Below are positions 1 to 12,039 of a stretch of 64,000 bases of DNA, piece by piece (the first letter of the stretch is position 1; every line of letters begins with the position of its first letter). The notes beneath the pieces were generated by a model. That model made no database searches. It saw nothing but the letters and a program-made list of their open reading frames with translations, and was not told the origin of the DNA. The DNA lies in NCBI GenBank assembly GCA_009103225.1, contig RHPI01000560.1:711404-775403 (forward strand), read 5' to 3'. Made by a program: the position numbers and the translations under genes. This DNA is from Chlorokybus atmophyticus. Lineage: Eukaryota > Streptophyta > Chlorokybophyceae > Chlorokybales > Chlorokybaceae.

Positions 1-243
1 GGGGGAGGGGATTGCACACCTGTATGACATAGAGCCGCACCTGCACACCCGCCGCCGCCGCCTGCCCAAACCGCCCTGACACCTCTGCCCGAAGCACTGC
101 ATATGTGTCCGGTTAACAAGACTTTAATTGGAGAAGGAACTTCTCGGTTTATGGTTACATCTAACCGGCTCATCAGGCCAACGTACCAGGCTGAGGGTGG
201 GGGCGGCGACGGCAGGCGGCGGGGTTGGGCCAGGATTGCGGGG

Positions 244-2563
244 ATGGGCGAGGGGGACGATGACGAGGAGGCGGTAGTAGCGGTTGCCAGCGATGCGCGG
301 GAGGACGAGGAGGGCTTGGTCGTCAAGGGCGTGGAGGACGGTGACGGGACAGCGGGTTTGCTAGAGCCATTGCTGGCCGGGTCCACACCATCACCTTCAC
401 CTTCGTCGTCTTACTCCTCCTCCTCATGGGCGTTGTTCTTGTCTGCGGTGGCCACCCTCTCCCTTTTCCTGGTAGGCTGCTCCATCCTGCCGCTGCCATG
501 GGCGTTCGCCCGCTGCGGCTTGGTCCTGGGAGCGCTGATCTCCCTCGCCGTCGCCGGCGCAAACTACTACACGTCCAGGTTGCTTGTACGCCACGCCTCA
601 CCTGATGCCGCCAGCTATGAGGAGCTCTCACTCAAAGCAGGAGGGCCTGCCCTACGCCTTGTCGCCCAGGTGGGCCTCCTATCGCAACGTGATTGCGTGG
701 GTGTGCTCGCGTATGCGTGCGTCAGTTTGTTTGACTCTGTGTACGCTTGCTTGTTAGGAACACATGCACCGACACACGCGTCGGTGCATGTGTTCCTGTG
801 CATGCACGCGCGCGTGCACATTGTGTTTCTGAGCTTATCCAAAAGTTTGGCGTACAGTGCCATGCTATCAGAATCCCTTGTTTTGCCAATTTGCAGCAGT
901 ACAAAAGCCCACGCGCGTGACCATTGAACCATCAACATTCCTGCTAGCAAGCACTGCACGCGAATTGTTGCTGGTTTCCTCTTGTTGTTGGCCGATTTAG
1001 CATGCTTTCTTTGGCTGTTGAACAGATCTTGCTGAGCTAGCAACATGCGGCCGCGATCCACAGGCATTTAAAGTAGACATGACATTGCGTGCGTGCGTGG
1101 GTGCGCATGCGTGCGCGTCCCTATACGTGCAACCCACAGATCCTTACAGTAGACATGTCAGGCACTCCCCCCCCCATGCACGCGCGCGCCCATGCCCACG
1201 CCCACTCCCCACCCCACCCACCCCACCCTCCTCCACGCAGGTCAGTCTTGTCCTCCTCCTCTTCGGCACAATCTGCGGCGACCTGGCCGTGATTGCTTCC
1301 GTCTCCTACTCCGCCGCCTCCCAGGCGTTGCCTTCCGCTCCCTCCCGTCTGCGCGCGTGGGTCGTGGGTCCCCCCGAACACGAGACCTCCCTGAGACTGC
1401 TCCTCTTCGCCACCGCCGCCATACTGCTGCCGCTGTCGCTGCCGAGAAGAGTGGACTCGCTGAGACATGTGGGAGCGGCGGCCATGGGGGTACTGTTTGT
1501 CATCATGGGACAGGTGAGTGTGTGAAACTGGTGAGCTCATGATTGATCTTCCTCTGTGTGCTGTGGCAGGTTTTGATAGCATGTCTTACGCGTGGTTCAC
1601 TGTGCCAACATGTGATACACTTCACTGTACTATCCTGTTACTTAGTTTCATCATCGATGTGAACTGGAACTTGCAAGTGTATTAGTTCACACTTGAAATT
1701 GTGCTTTACTGTCTATGTACTACACTGTGCTACTATTGTACATGGGCATACAGTTTGAACATATACTAAACTTGAAACTACCGAACAGTTCTATCATGGA
1801 ATCGAATGTAGTATGCTTGATAGGCCAATGTCTCAAGTGTTTCCTTGTTCATACACAGGTTGTAGTTGATTCATTGCGTGCGGGGCTGCCGGAGTTTGCA
1901 TGGACTCGCGACGTGTTGTGGCGTGTGGATGCGCGAACACCTCAGGCAATTGGCGTGTTGGGTTTTGCATTTTATCTACAGCCGGGTCTGCCGCCTATTT
2001 CGCGCGAGTTGCCACCCGGCAAGCAGGGGAAAAGGGTTCTGATATCGGCGCTGACTGTGACATATGCTGTGGGAACATTGGTGTACATATCTGTCGGCGC
2101 GTTCGGGTTCTTGCGCTTTGGGCAAAAGACGGGTGGCAACATATTGGCGATGTATAGTGGCAGGTGGGCCGTAGCTCTCGATGTGGCTTCCGCCCTTTAC
2201 GTGTCGACGGCTTTCCCGCCGATAGTCCACGCGTTGCGATACACTCTTGATGAGTTGATAGCGGGACCAAACCCAACATTTTCTCTCTTGAGACACTTGA
2301 TGACCACAATCGTGCCCGTCGTGGGGGGGCTTTTCATCGCCATAAGTGTCCCGAATGTGGAGGATTTGTTCGCGTTTACGGGTGCCACGGCCGTGTGCTT
2401 TGTGTGCTATATACTACCCGTTGTCATCCATCTTCGCCTGGAGCGTGAGGATGATACGCATCTACATGGCGTGGCTCTTCAGGTGCTTGATAAAGGCTTT
2501 GCATGGCTTGTTATGATTGCGGGCTGCATTGTCAGCCTTGGCAGCTTGTGGTCTCTGCTCTAG
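244..2563 (+). CDS. AAAP-family amino acid transporter (SLC36/38-like)
   Basis: Three exons (244-669, 1241-1513, 1859-2563) joined by phase-0 GT-AG introns give 467 residues. The family moves amino acids across the plasma, vacuolar or organellar membrane, usually coupled to protons or sodium. The N-terminus is acidic with a low-complexity Ser/Pro stretch. The first membrane segment is followed by ILPLPWAFARCG, the typical first-helix motif of the AAAP fold. About ten further hydrophobic segments follow, including GDLAVIASVSYSA and GFAFYLQPGLPP. The C-terminus is short and hydrophobic. I chose ATG 244 because the frame upstream to another ATG at 103 looks unconserved; the longer start would give 514 residues. 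Substrate and location cannot be read from sequence. Intron 1 contains a perfect hairpin. The 3' end faces the pseudouridine kinase gene. Confidence 0.85.
756..797. repeat. Perfect 17-bp inverted repeat, 8-nt loop
   Basis: Arms 756-772 and 781-797 are exact reverse complements, separated by an 8-nt alternating purine-pyrimidine loop. It lies inside intron 1 of the transporter, so the transcript could form a stable hairpin. No function can be assigned. Confidence 0.85.
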
Positions 2564-2946
2564 TGTAGTGTAGAATATAGTACACTATACGACTACTTTG
2601 TACCAGAGAAGATGTGTGTGTGTATTAGTATTGCTGTTGCAACAGCTCTGTACAGGTCGTCACGCACATGCAAGTTTTTGGCAAGTAATTGTGTATAGAT
2701 TGGAAAGTTGGTAGCATTAGGCAGGGCTGCAGTAGTTGTTGATAGCTGCGCGTATATAGGCGAAGTCACAACACAAGAAGCTGTGTTGCGCATTGCAACA
2801 ATATGCACTTGTGTTGGCGTTATGTGCAACTGAACCAGAACGCAAGTGCCCAGTCCCAGCATAACACAGCAGCATACCTTTATTATACAACTGTACAGAA
2901 CTGTACAGGCGGTACTACAACCTCACATTGCAGTTTCAGCAATGCG
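2564..2946. other. Convergent intergenic region
   Basis: These 383 bases hold the 3' ends of the transporter (+) and the pseudouridine kinase (-). I see no coding exon and no clear terminator motif; untranslated regions presumably fill it. Confidence 0.5.
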
Positions 2947-4623
2947 CTACAACTTGGCGTGCTGTCGTACACGCACAACACGTGCAGTGGCGAGTATTCG
3001 CTCAGCATCGGCCTCCAACGACGCAAAGTCCACCTTATTCGGCGCGTTCTCTTCGCTCTCGACTGTCCTCTTTGCCACAGCCATGCCGAAAGCTATGGCC
3101 TCTTTGACATCACACCCGCGCGAGAGCATAAACGCCGCACCCGCGACTAAGCTGTCACCCGCGCCGTTCACATTGACAACATGGTCAATGTTGGGTGCTG
3201 ATAGAGCCACAGTCACGCGTGTGTTCGCCACAAGTGCACCTTTGCTGCCCAAAGTCAACACAACCGTCTTCACGCCTGTACCAAGCAGAGTGTCGATATC
3301 ATCAGTATAAGTGGTATCACCCCGGGACGGTGATATTGCGTCTGCCATGGCTCTAAGCTCCTCCTCATTGGGCGATATGTAGCTGACTTTGGCGAGGATA
3401 TCCAACCCGCGGAGTGATTTTGTGCAGCTGACGGGTTCGAACCACACCGGCACGCTTGCTTTGGCAGCGACATCGCACGCGGCCTTAAGGGCTTCTTTGG
3501 ATAGATTGGCGTCCAACACTACCACCCTTGCACTTGATATTACCCCCGAGAATTTTTGAATCCACTCGGCTGTCACGAAACGCTGCACTGTGGTGACGTC
3601 TGCCACGGCAACGTGAAGTCCACCTGAATGAGAGGGAGAGAACAGTTGTCATATGTATGGCTACAGTTGACAATGATGGTGCGCGTGCCGTCAGTGGCAG
3701 TTGTGTGCGTAACTTGAGATTGCATGCTGGCTGAGCAGTAGATCATACATTTCGCAAATTGCATGTGTGTACACACGTGAACACACAGACACACACACAT
3801 GTGCGGGTGAGCACGCGCGCACGCATGCACGCATAGACAGAAGGAGAGAGTGTGCGCGTATATGCGCATGCACCGTTGAGACACACAGACACACATATGC
3901 ACACACGCGCATACACCCATGCGCACGCGCACCAAATCCACACGTGTCAAGCACACGCTGTCTCACCTCCATGATCGAACACGCTCGCCACCGCATCCGT
4001 CCCCGCCTCCCCCACCCTCCTTACCCCCTGCGTCCCCACCCCCAGCTCGCTGAGTCGCCCCACCAATGCCGACCCGGCCTCGTCCTCACCGACCGCGGAG
4101 ATGAGGGAGAGACTGACGGGGGTACATGAAGAAGAGGAGGAGGAGGAGGAGGTGGATGTGGAAAATTGAAGCAGAGATAGGCACTCGGCTATGTTGCGAG
4201 CAACGCCACCTGGGGGGGAGTGTGTACGTGTGTGCGAGTGTCCATGCATGCATTGCGTGGAGTGCAAGAGCAGCAGGTGCATTCGCGCGTGCGCATGCGC
4301 GTGTCCGTGCGCACATGCGCAACTTTCACTTGTGTGCGTGCGCGTGCATGCGTGCGTGTGCGTGTATGCGTGCGCGTGTGTTTGTGCTGTTGCCTCGTTT
4401 CAGTCCTAGGCGTCCCATTACCGTGCGTGAACCGAATGGTGCCCGGGTTGGATGTGCCCAGCGCGAGGGGTTGTGCATTGCCGCCAGAGTCGCCTCGAGC
4501 GGGAGCGGCCTGGAGGTCCAGCACGGCACCGCCAACTAGCACCACACTCGCCTCTCTGCTGTTGTCGTCGTTGTCGTGGTGGTTGTTGCTGTTGCTGTTG
4601 CTGTTTTCCCGGGCACGAGGCAT
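2947..4623 (-). CDS. PUKI: PfkB-family pseudouridine kinase
   Basis: Three exons on the minus strand (4623-4422, 4209-3967, 3623-2947) encode 373 residues, close to the plant enzyme of about 378. The enzyme phosphorylates free pseudouridine from RNA turnover to pseudouridine 5'-phosphate, which a glycosidase then splits; in plants this happens in the peroxisome. Evidence in order: VVLVGGAVLDL at the start of the ribokinase fold, SNPGTIRFTHGGVARNIAEC (the GGVARN substrate loop typical of this subgroup) split exactly by intron 1, PVWFEPVSCTKS and SYISPNEEEL, and the anion-hole/catalytic loop NGAGDSLVAGAAF. The N-terminus has an Asn/Ser/Asp-rich stretch and exon 2 a serine run. The start is the only ATG in frame near the fold; a GTG nine bases upstream is not used here. 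Introns carry long CA/TG-rich tracts. The gene is divergent from MOCS3. Confidence 0.9.
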
Positions 4624-5179
4624 TGAGGCCACCTGTATGAAGTGTCACCATAACCAGTTTCAGTGCGTGATTTGCAGTTTGACGCCAATGATGAATATCT
4701 TCTTGCGTGGTTACAAAGACAAGCACGACCATAGCGACCATCACGACAGTAACAGCAACAATAAGCTGCTGTTGGGCGCAGTCGGTAACTGCTTCTCAGT
4801 GATTCCACTTATCAGTCAATAAACACAGACAAATCACCTGCACAATCCATGCAAGACCACACACACGCAGTTACCTGTTGATTGTCTACAGCAGCAGAAG
4901 CAATCAAACAGTGCCCAGTGCTGCCCAGAGCCGTAATAGCAGCGGCGGCAGCGGAAGAGAGAAGGAAGGACAAGGAGGACAAGAAGGAGGACGACGACGA
5001 CGACGACGAGTATGACTCGGTGCTGTGCAGCCTCAAGACACGCCAATTTCGCCGCCGCGGCCGCCGCCTGACCAGGAGGACAAGGCAATGAGGCAAAAAC
5101 CTGCCTCTCCCAGGCGACGGTGAAGGAGGTGGCGGAGGAGGAGGAGGCGGTGCAGGGGGAGGAGGAAGAGGAGGAGGAC
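4624..5179. promoter_or_regulatory. Shared divergent promoter region (PUKI / MOCS3)
   Basis: These 556 bases separate the start codons of two head-to-head genes, both concerned with RNA base metabolism, so both promoters must lie here unless an untranslated exon extends further. I see no convincing TATA box. Acidic, GA-rich sequence near 4930-5180 resembles coding sequence but is probably the MOCS3 5' leader. Confidence 0.4.
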
Positions 5180-8052
5180 ATGGTGGACGAGCAGGCGGAG
5201 GCGGAGCTAGTGGCTCTGCGTGCGGAGAACGCCGCGCTCCGGCGGCGCTTAGCGCAGCTTGAGCGGCAGGTTGACGACAAGGAGGACAGAGAGGAGCACA
5301 GTAATGGCGGCGCAGAGGAGGGAAGAGAAGGCGAGGCAGCTACTGCAAACCGGCAAGGTTAGAAGACACACAATCCCACAACACAAAGTTATACATAACA
5401 CCAATACACAAGGCACTGCCGGAACAATGCAAGTCCTTGTCCGTGCACCTGTTGCGTTTTGCGACAAACATGTGAACATGCGCCACCACCAACAAACCGC
5501 TCTATGTCAACAACTTGCATGTGTGCATGTGTATGCTGATGTGTGTTGGTCAAGAGTGACAGGAGTACTTGTCTACTGCGTGTACACGGTTACAACAGAC
5601 ACACACACACGCATGGTGTCGCTCAGTAGTGAGTATGCAGATGAGCGATGTTGGGCATGCATCTTGTGCTACACGGTACGTGTGTGCATCCTTCAACAGT
5701 ACTACCATATCAACCACCAATTCTGTTTCGCTGCGCTCAGACCCAACACTTCCCAATGGCAACGGTGATGCTGGCAGCAACCCCGCACCCCGTCCCGGTT
5801 GGGTGAGCGGCGCCGCGCTCAGCGCCGAACAGATCGCGCGGTACAGCCGACAGCTGGTGCTGCCGGCATTTGGAGTGGAAGGTGGAGCTCTTGCATGCGT
5901 GTACGTGTGCGCGTGTGTGAGAGGTGTGTTTGGATTGTGTGATAATGGATGATGTGTTTGTTGTGTGTTGTATGGCAGCTCAGGCGAGGCTCGTGCGTGG
6001 GTCGGTGCTGGTGGTGGGTGCCGGCGGCCTTGGCTCTCCCGCGCTTCTGTACCTCGCCGCCGCCGGCGTAGGTAACACCATCACTAACATGCTGATCATG
6101 GTCATCGTGGTCATCATCACCGTTGTGATTGTTTGAATATGCTGGTTGCCATGTGCTATTTGCAGGACGGATTGGCATATGTGACCATGATGTGGTAGAG
6201 ATCAGCAACCTCCACCGACAAGTGAGCACTGGGTTGCATGCAACATAACAACTACGCGGATTGATTGCTAGCCACTTCAATCACACACATGTGCAAGCTC
6301 GTATACCGGCGCACAGGCGCGTGCATGCACACATGTGTTGCACCGACGCACATCACATCACACTCAATCATGCGAAAGCACAGACGCATATCCACGCACA
6401 CGCTCGTTCTCATTTTCACACTCACACGCACCCAGGTGATCCACGAGGAGTCCGCCGCTGGCTCTTCCAAGGTCTCTTCCGCCTCCCTCGCCTGCCTCTC
6501 TCTCAACTCTTCAATAACCGTAACTCAGCACGCCCACGCCCTGACGCCGGCCACGGCGCTGGGACTGGTGTCAGAGTACGACGCCGTGCTGGACGCGACG
6601 GACAACGCGGACGCGAGGTATCTACTCAATGACGCGTGCGCGGTGATGGGGAAACCACTCGTGTCAGGTGAGAGAGAGGAAAGGCGTGTTGTGCTGGGGT
6701 GCAAGGAGACAACAACAGCAACAAGTGTTTGGTGCAACAAGCGTTTCGTTTGAGTGCAGGTGCGGCTCTCGGCACTGAGGGTCAGCTGACGGTGTACAAC
6801 TATACTCCCGGCAACAACAGCAGCAGCAGCAGCAGCAGCAATGGCGACCAATACAACAACAACGAAGACAACAAGAGGGGTCCTTGCTACCGTTGCGTGT
6901 TCCCGCGCGCGCCGCCGGCGGGCGCGTGCCAACGTTGCGCTGATGCGGGGGTGCTTGGCGTAGTTCCTGGCATCATTGGCACATTGCAAGTAAGAGAGGA
7001 CATGTTGTTCAGTGCGAGCGGTGGGAGGGAGTTGCTTGCAAGGTTGTTGATGTTGGGTTGTTGCTGTTGTTGTCAAGGCGCTGGAGGTCATCAAGGTCCT
7101 TGCGGGCGTGGGTGACGTCCTCAGCAGGAGGCTTCTGCTACTAGACGCGCTTGCAGGAAGAATACAAGTGGTCAAGTTGAGAGGTACACATTGTGTGCGT
7201 GTGCGTATGCTTGTGCGTGTGCGTGTGCACGTGTTTGCGTGCATGCACACGTGTGGTTGAGTTTGATTGCAACAAATGTTACCAACAGGACCTGATCCCA
7301 ACTGTGACGTGTGTGGTTCCAACCCCGTCATCACGCGCGAGTCCCTCCCACGCTACCCCTACTCAACGTTCACGGCGGGGCAACCCGTACCCTCCTCTTC
7401 CTCCTCCTTCTCCTCTTCCTCATCACCAACATTCTCCTTCACGCCAGCGCCGCCATTGCAGCGCAAAGACTTGAAGGATGAAGAACGAACAAGACCTGAG
7501 GAGTATCACATTCAAGTCATGAACAAGGTGCGATTGTTGGGTGGGTGTGGGTTGTTAACAACATTCACTGATGCGTGGGTTGTGTGGTTGGATAGGGTGT
7601 GAGGCACTTGTTGTTGGACGTGCGGCCAAGGCACCACTTTGCAATTGCGGCGTTGCCGCACGCGCGCAGCGTGCCGTTGTCGGAGCTGCCGGGGAGGATA
7701 TCGGAGGTGATGCGGGAAGCGGGGGGTAGCGATAGCGATGTTGGTCAAGAAGAGCAGCTGCCTGTTTACGTGATATGCAGACGCGGGAATGACTCGCAGC
7801 TCGCTGTGCAGGTGGAGCTCTAGTCATAAAACTATTGTCTGTGAGTGTGCGAGTGTGTGTGTGCCCGCGCGCGTGCGCACGCGTGTGTGCTTCTGTGTGC
7901 ATGTGCAGGTGTGTGGCTCGTATCGGTTTGTTATTTGATGTACGATTGTGTGGCAGGCGCTGCGTAAGGCCGGGTTGCATCGGGCAAAGGATATCATGCG
8001 TGGATTGGAGGGTTGGCGCAGCCAGGTGGACCCAGCTTTTCCAAGCTACTGA
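5180..8052 (+). CDS. MOCS3: MOCS3 / CNX5 / Uba4: adenylyltransferase-sulfurtransferase
   Basis: Ten exons (5180-5357, 5741-5881, 5979-6071, 6166-6221, 6436-6667, 6760-6989, 7078-7183, 7289-7527, 7596-7811, 7957-8052) encode 528 residues. The enzyme adenylates and thiocarboxylates MOCS2A (molybdenum cofactor synthesis) and URM1 (tRNA wobble-uridine thiolation), in the cytosol. An N-terminal coiled coil starts at ATG 5180. The E1-like ThiF domain shows RYSRQLVLPAFG, the nucleotide loop VLVVGAGGLGSPALLY, DVVEISNLHRQ and DATDNADARYLLNDAC. Zinc cysteine pairs CYRC and CDVC are present, and the catalytic Cys precedes ADAGVLGVVPG. The C-terminal rhodanese domain has DVRPRHHFAIAALPHA and active-site loop VICRRGNDSQ. 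A serine-rich linker joins the halves. The last three exons and downstream flank are duplicated near 15 kb. Confidence 0.95.
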
Positions 8053-9574
8053 AGTGAACTGAATGATTATGCGGATTGTCATCAAGTGGAAAATTGGTGT
8101 TGAGTGTAACGCTGGATGACGGCTGCTGGCGTTCAGTCCACAACTACAGACGATGAGTGTCATACTAGGACTGCCACAAGTACACATTACTACGAGACAA
8201 TAACGCTTGATATTGTCTTCAAGACACTTAGCATACAATGTGGGCAGCCATGTATGCATCGGTTGGCGCAATGCTGTTTGCTCCTTGTGCAGTTCCATAT
8301 TGATACTAGGACTGAGTAATGTTGACCGAGTCATTGAAGAGAATTGAACATGTTGTATGCATTGTGCACGATGTGAACAACATTTCCTCGCGCAAAGCAT
8401 AGTCAATTGTATTACACTTGTACACAAAGACCAAAATCTCCTGCTTAGACTACTGTCCTATTGTGCCTACTGTCCTACTATACAAATTACTACACTACTA
8501 TCCTAGACTATAGTCCTACTGTACGCGTATCCCCATCCTGTACCACTCTTCACATTCCGAGCACACCACTGCCAACAACATTAACATCTGATGCTGCATA
8601 TCTTGCGCTGGAGGCTTTGTGGGTCTATCACGACTTAGCGATGAGGTAAATGTTGGCGGATGCACCAACATGTGTGACAATGCAATCCCGTCATGCTATA
8701 ACAAAATGTAACTGTACAATCAATGTTTCCCCACGATTATCGCAGTTTAAGAGCGTCTTCCAGCCATGGTGTGCTCAGCAGCTACTCCTTCAGCCCACAT
8801 CTATGGATGAAACACAACGGCATACAATTACCAACTCAACCAACCGACGCATGATCATAAGATAGCAGTGCAAGTTTATAATATATAAGCATACTGGAGC
8901 AGCAGCACCACAATGCAGGGAGATAACCTTCATTGTCGTTTTGCAGATTATCGACAACAACACTAGCACTGCCACTCACATCATCATTACTCAATATGGC
9001 ATGCAATCATGTCCATACGATTATAGACAATTGTTTTCAATATAGCTCATATCAACACATGTCCATTCACTCTCGCACTCGCACACTCTGCACACACAAC
9101 CTTCAAGTCACGCCGTAGCCAGCACCAACCCTACCATGGTCTACACAAACTTACCACGTGATTAAGCCATACTCCGTTGAATGTGCCATCGTGGACAGGG
9201 ACCCGTATGAACCTGCCCGGCAAATTGATACCACGCCTATGTGCATCATTAGCAAGGAAAACAAAGGCACAGAGGAGACAAGGCGACCACCACAGCAACT
9301 CCTGCGCAGCAAATTGCTTATTTACCAAGCTGTAATAAATAAATGCGGCATGTTGGCAACCAGCTGACAAATGTATTTCAACAATGCGAATGATGCAAAT
9401 AAGCTTACATTATCAAGGATGCAATGGGAGACCAAAATGCAAGAATTGGGTAACTTGAAACTACACTATGAACGCAATGACAAACAGCACAAATATGCTT
9501 GAAAACCCACATGGCAACGCTAGAGGGTGCAAAAACAGCAAACTGTTGCAGCCATCACCAGCCCAAAGCCCTTG
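8053..9574. other. Intergenic; includes an interspersed repeat
   Basis: No coding exon seen. The first ~170 bases share similarity with sequence after 15513 (part of the MOCS3 duplication), and 8455-8600 matches 20985-21130. From 8600 to 9574 I see AT-rich sequence with no recognisable gene. Confidence 0.5.
8455..8600 (+). repeat. Interspersed repeat copy 1 (also at 20985-21130)
   Basis: Both copies begin with a run of CCTACT-type units, continue with the shared block CCCCATCCTGTACCAC, and end in CA-rich ACCACCAACAA-like sequence, in the same orientation and order. Divergence is perhaps 15-20 percent by eye. I cannot tell which element family it belongs to. Confidence 0.6.
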
Positions 9575-10510
9575 CCCGTTGGGCCACTACAATTCAAGTT
9601 GGTTGAGCTTGTAGCGCTCAAAAAGCCTTAAGCGATCTACCTCATTACTTGTAACACAATGTCCACAACGTACTCGCAGCAATCGCCTGCCTTGCAAGTC
9701 TTTCACAAAAGGAGCTTTATCATTCAACATCCTGAAAGAAAAGTGTTTGTGCATAGCTATGAACAATACTCATTACTTAATGTGGGCAACATAAAGACTC
9801 GCTTGTTGTCGCAATGATGTCAAAAAATCAACCCTATATTCACTTGTGACGACATGTTTCACCTTAATAATGATTGCAACGCCATTAACTTCATCATGTA
9901 TCTATCAAGCATAATAAATATCAAGTGCAAGTAAAGGCAGTGCAAGCAACGAGTTTGACGCAAAGTAACCTTGATGTCCTTGCTCTGTAATTGTTTCTAG
10001 CAAAGGCATCTTTGGTTGGGATTGGGAGCCATACGCGTCAAGCCGCTTGACGCCATACTCCGCAGCTTGCTTCTTCTTGACCCGCCATGCACTTAATAAA
10101 GGCTTTGTGTTTTTTCACCTGCATGATATATGTCATAAACCAACAACAAAAAACAACAACTTGAACACAACAGAGGTAAGCAGTATTCTTACTTGCGCAT
10201 AAAGCGGGGTCTTGTCTAATCGGACGAGAACTACTCACCGCCATCTCACAACCGCACACCTTATACAACATACACTCAACACAGCCTTGAATTTTTAAAA
10301 AAAAGTTCAACCCCGCAACAGTGTAGCCGTTGCAATTGATGATGGCTTTTGAAAATCGCATGTAAAAAGTAAGACATACATCAATTGCACATAAAGTTTA
10401 CAGCAAGATGGGGGTTGATAAACTTACTCCGCTCTTACAGATGAAAGGGTAAGAACGACGTTTCCATTCCGTTGGGATAGACACCCCTCTCCTCATGTGG
10501 AAGTATCAGG
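9575..10510 (-). pseudogene. Decayed paralog of the PD-(D/E)XK nuclease-like gene at 57.9-59.3 kb
   Basis: Read on the minus strand, blocks occur in the same order as exons 3 to 7 of the intact gene. PTEWKR ends before a kept donor at 10428 (intact PDEWKR); VLVRLDKTPLYA lies near 10200 (intact VLVRPDETPLHA); VKKHKAFIKCMAGQEE near 10100 (intact VKTHEGFIENMAHWQED); IIIKVKHVVTSE near 9870 (intact IIEAKNVVTSE); and LQGRRLLRVRCG near 9690 (intact LQGRRLLLVLCG). It is broken: frames must be switched inside exons 4 and 5, an in-frame TAG sits at 9589-9587, and the catalytic Glu of E-x-K has become Lys. The first two exons were not found. Introns are kept, so this is a genomic rather than a retro-copy. 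Confidence 0.75.
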
Positions 10511-10981
10511 ATGACATTGTCAACCTATGCTGTTTGGGGTTGTGAGTATGACGCTTGCAAGGGGAGGGTTCACAAAAGATGAAAAACACAAGCAAGTCAA
10601 CATTAATCCGCACCAACATACAAGCAACAGGCGCACAAGCCCGAAGTCCGAAAACCGACCTGCTCCCGCAAACATTCATAACTGCAGGTGACGTGATTGT
10701 TGCCGTCCGCGAGGCTGTAGGTTGCCATATACATATAAGTATAAGTATATAAGTATAAGTATAAGTGTAGTATGTAGTAAGTTTAAGTATAAGTATATAA
10801 CGCGCCCGCTGCCGCATTTGTACAACCTTTTGTTGGCCTGCACACACGTAAACTAGCCATTCAGTTAGCACGCAACATGAGCGCACATGACAGCATGATG
10901 GTTAATTAACAGTACAACCAACAATGAGAAGGCCGACCTCAAAACACCAGACGAGAAGGCTCAAAATTGCCGTGAACACAT

Positions 10982-11010
10982 CATGTTGGGGTTATGATAA
11001 CCCCAACATG
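10982..11010. repeat. Perfect 13-bp inverted repeat, 3-nt loop
   Basis: Arms 10982-10994 and 10998-11010 are exact reverse complements around a TGA loop. It stands alone in non-coding DNA; no coding gene ends beside it. Confidence 0.8.
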
Positions 11011-11559
11011 CTCTACATGTCATAAATCGTCACAGTCAGAAGCTCAGCGCTAATCAGTAGCCATCTGCACGCATACGCGTTGTGAGTCGGCAGCGCCGTC
11101 GGCACTGGTGCCGATGGTATGATGCCCCCCGCCGCCCTGCCCTTCTACTTAATAAGCCGCCGTCGCACCACATGCTACTACAATTATGGGGAGGGGAGCA
11201 TGACGCCGCCACAGTTGCCATATGTCTTACCCACAGCAGCCATTTTTCAAGTGTCCCATAGACAATCGATACTTGAGAATGGCTGCTGCAGCATTGGTCT
11301 TCGCACTTTTGCAGCCGCTTGCGCACGGCAGCAAATCTTAATCAAGGTGTAGCGTCAGGAATCGGATTGCCCTTAAAAAAATGGGCTTATTCAATTTGTC
11401 GAATTGGTTTTGTTTGCAAACCTGCGCGGGCGTTACATACCTATTAAATATAACATTAGAGCCTATGCGGGTCGGACGCAATCTTATTATCATAGGTAGG
11501 AGGTCAGAGCCCCCCCTTTTACACCACAGCCCCCCACCTGAATAGGGGGGGGGGGGGGG

Positions 11560-11648
11560 NNNNNNNNNNNNNNNNNNNNNNNNNNNNNNNNNNNNNNNNN
11601 NNNNNNNNNNNNNNNNNNNNNNNNNNNNNNNNNNNNNNNNNNNNNNNN
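11560..11648. other. Assembly gap (89 N) flanked by poly-G
   Basis: The N run is bordered by about 15 G on the left and about 18 G on the right. The gap probably marks a homopolymer that could not be sequenced; its true length is unknown. Single N bases at 14690 and 56161 sit in poly-C runs and have the same cause. Confidence 0.95.
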
Positions 11649-12039
11649 ATGGGGGGGGGGGGGGGGGGTCATTTCATTAATGGGGGCTATATCGCAGTGT
11701 CACCATATTTTCGTCAAAAGTAGCGGGTAAAAAGTTTTTATCTCGTAAAAGCCCCTCCAGATTATACATTTTGTTTCTATAGTTCAAATAATTAAAGAGA
11801 ATAAATTTTGTCGAGAAACATTTACTGCAAATGCCGTAAAGCAGCCAACCGGAGTTATGTATAAGAATTTCGCGGCACTACGGTATTCAATCGCAATGTT
11901 GCGTGTGATACAATACACAAATAAGCGCCTGCATGTTGTACCATATATTACACTTAGAAATACACATTGATATTGGTCACCAGTCTTCATTAATCACTAT
12001 AGCGATTGGCAATTGCTACAGTCATTGCCAACGCTGCCT

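Larger units (their letters stand above)
10511..12039. other. Intergenic with assembly gap
   Basis: Apart from a TATAAG-type microsatellite near 10730-10800, a hairpin at 10982-11010 and the N gap, I recognise no gene or RNA here. Confidence 0.5.

Noticed and set aside
323-631. Arg-rich minus-strand frame opposite transporter exon 1
   Set aside because: It is the antisense shadow of a GC-rich coding exon, with no family motifs.
4189-4632. Long minus-strand frame running through the CA/TG-rich tract after pseudouridine kinase exon 1
   Set aside because: Only its first third matches the family. A GT donor at 4421 and the matching acceptor at 4211-4210 show the rest is intron.
5120-5179. Upstream acidic extension of MOCS3 from a GTG
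   Set aside because: No ATG in that part; the first ATG (5180) precedes the coiled coil expected at the N-terminus.
10725-10800. Possible CRISPR-like or structured RNA from short repeats (TATAAG units)
   Set aside because: It is a simple microsatellite without spacers; no CRISPR, tRNA or rRNA gene was found anywhere in the window.
11540-11670. Poly-G flanks as a G-quadruplex or telomere-like element
   Set aside because: The homopolymer runs border an N gap and look like a sequencing or assembly artefact.
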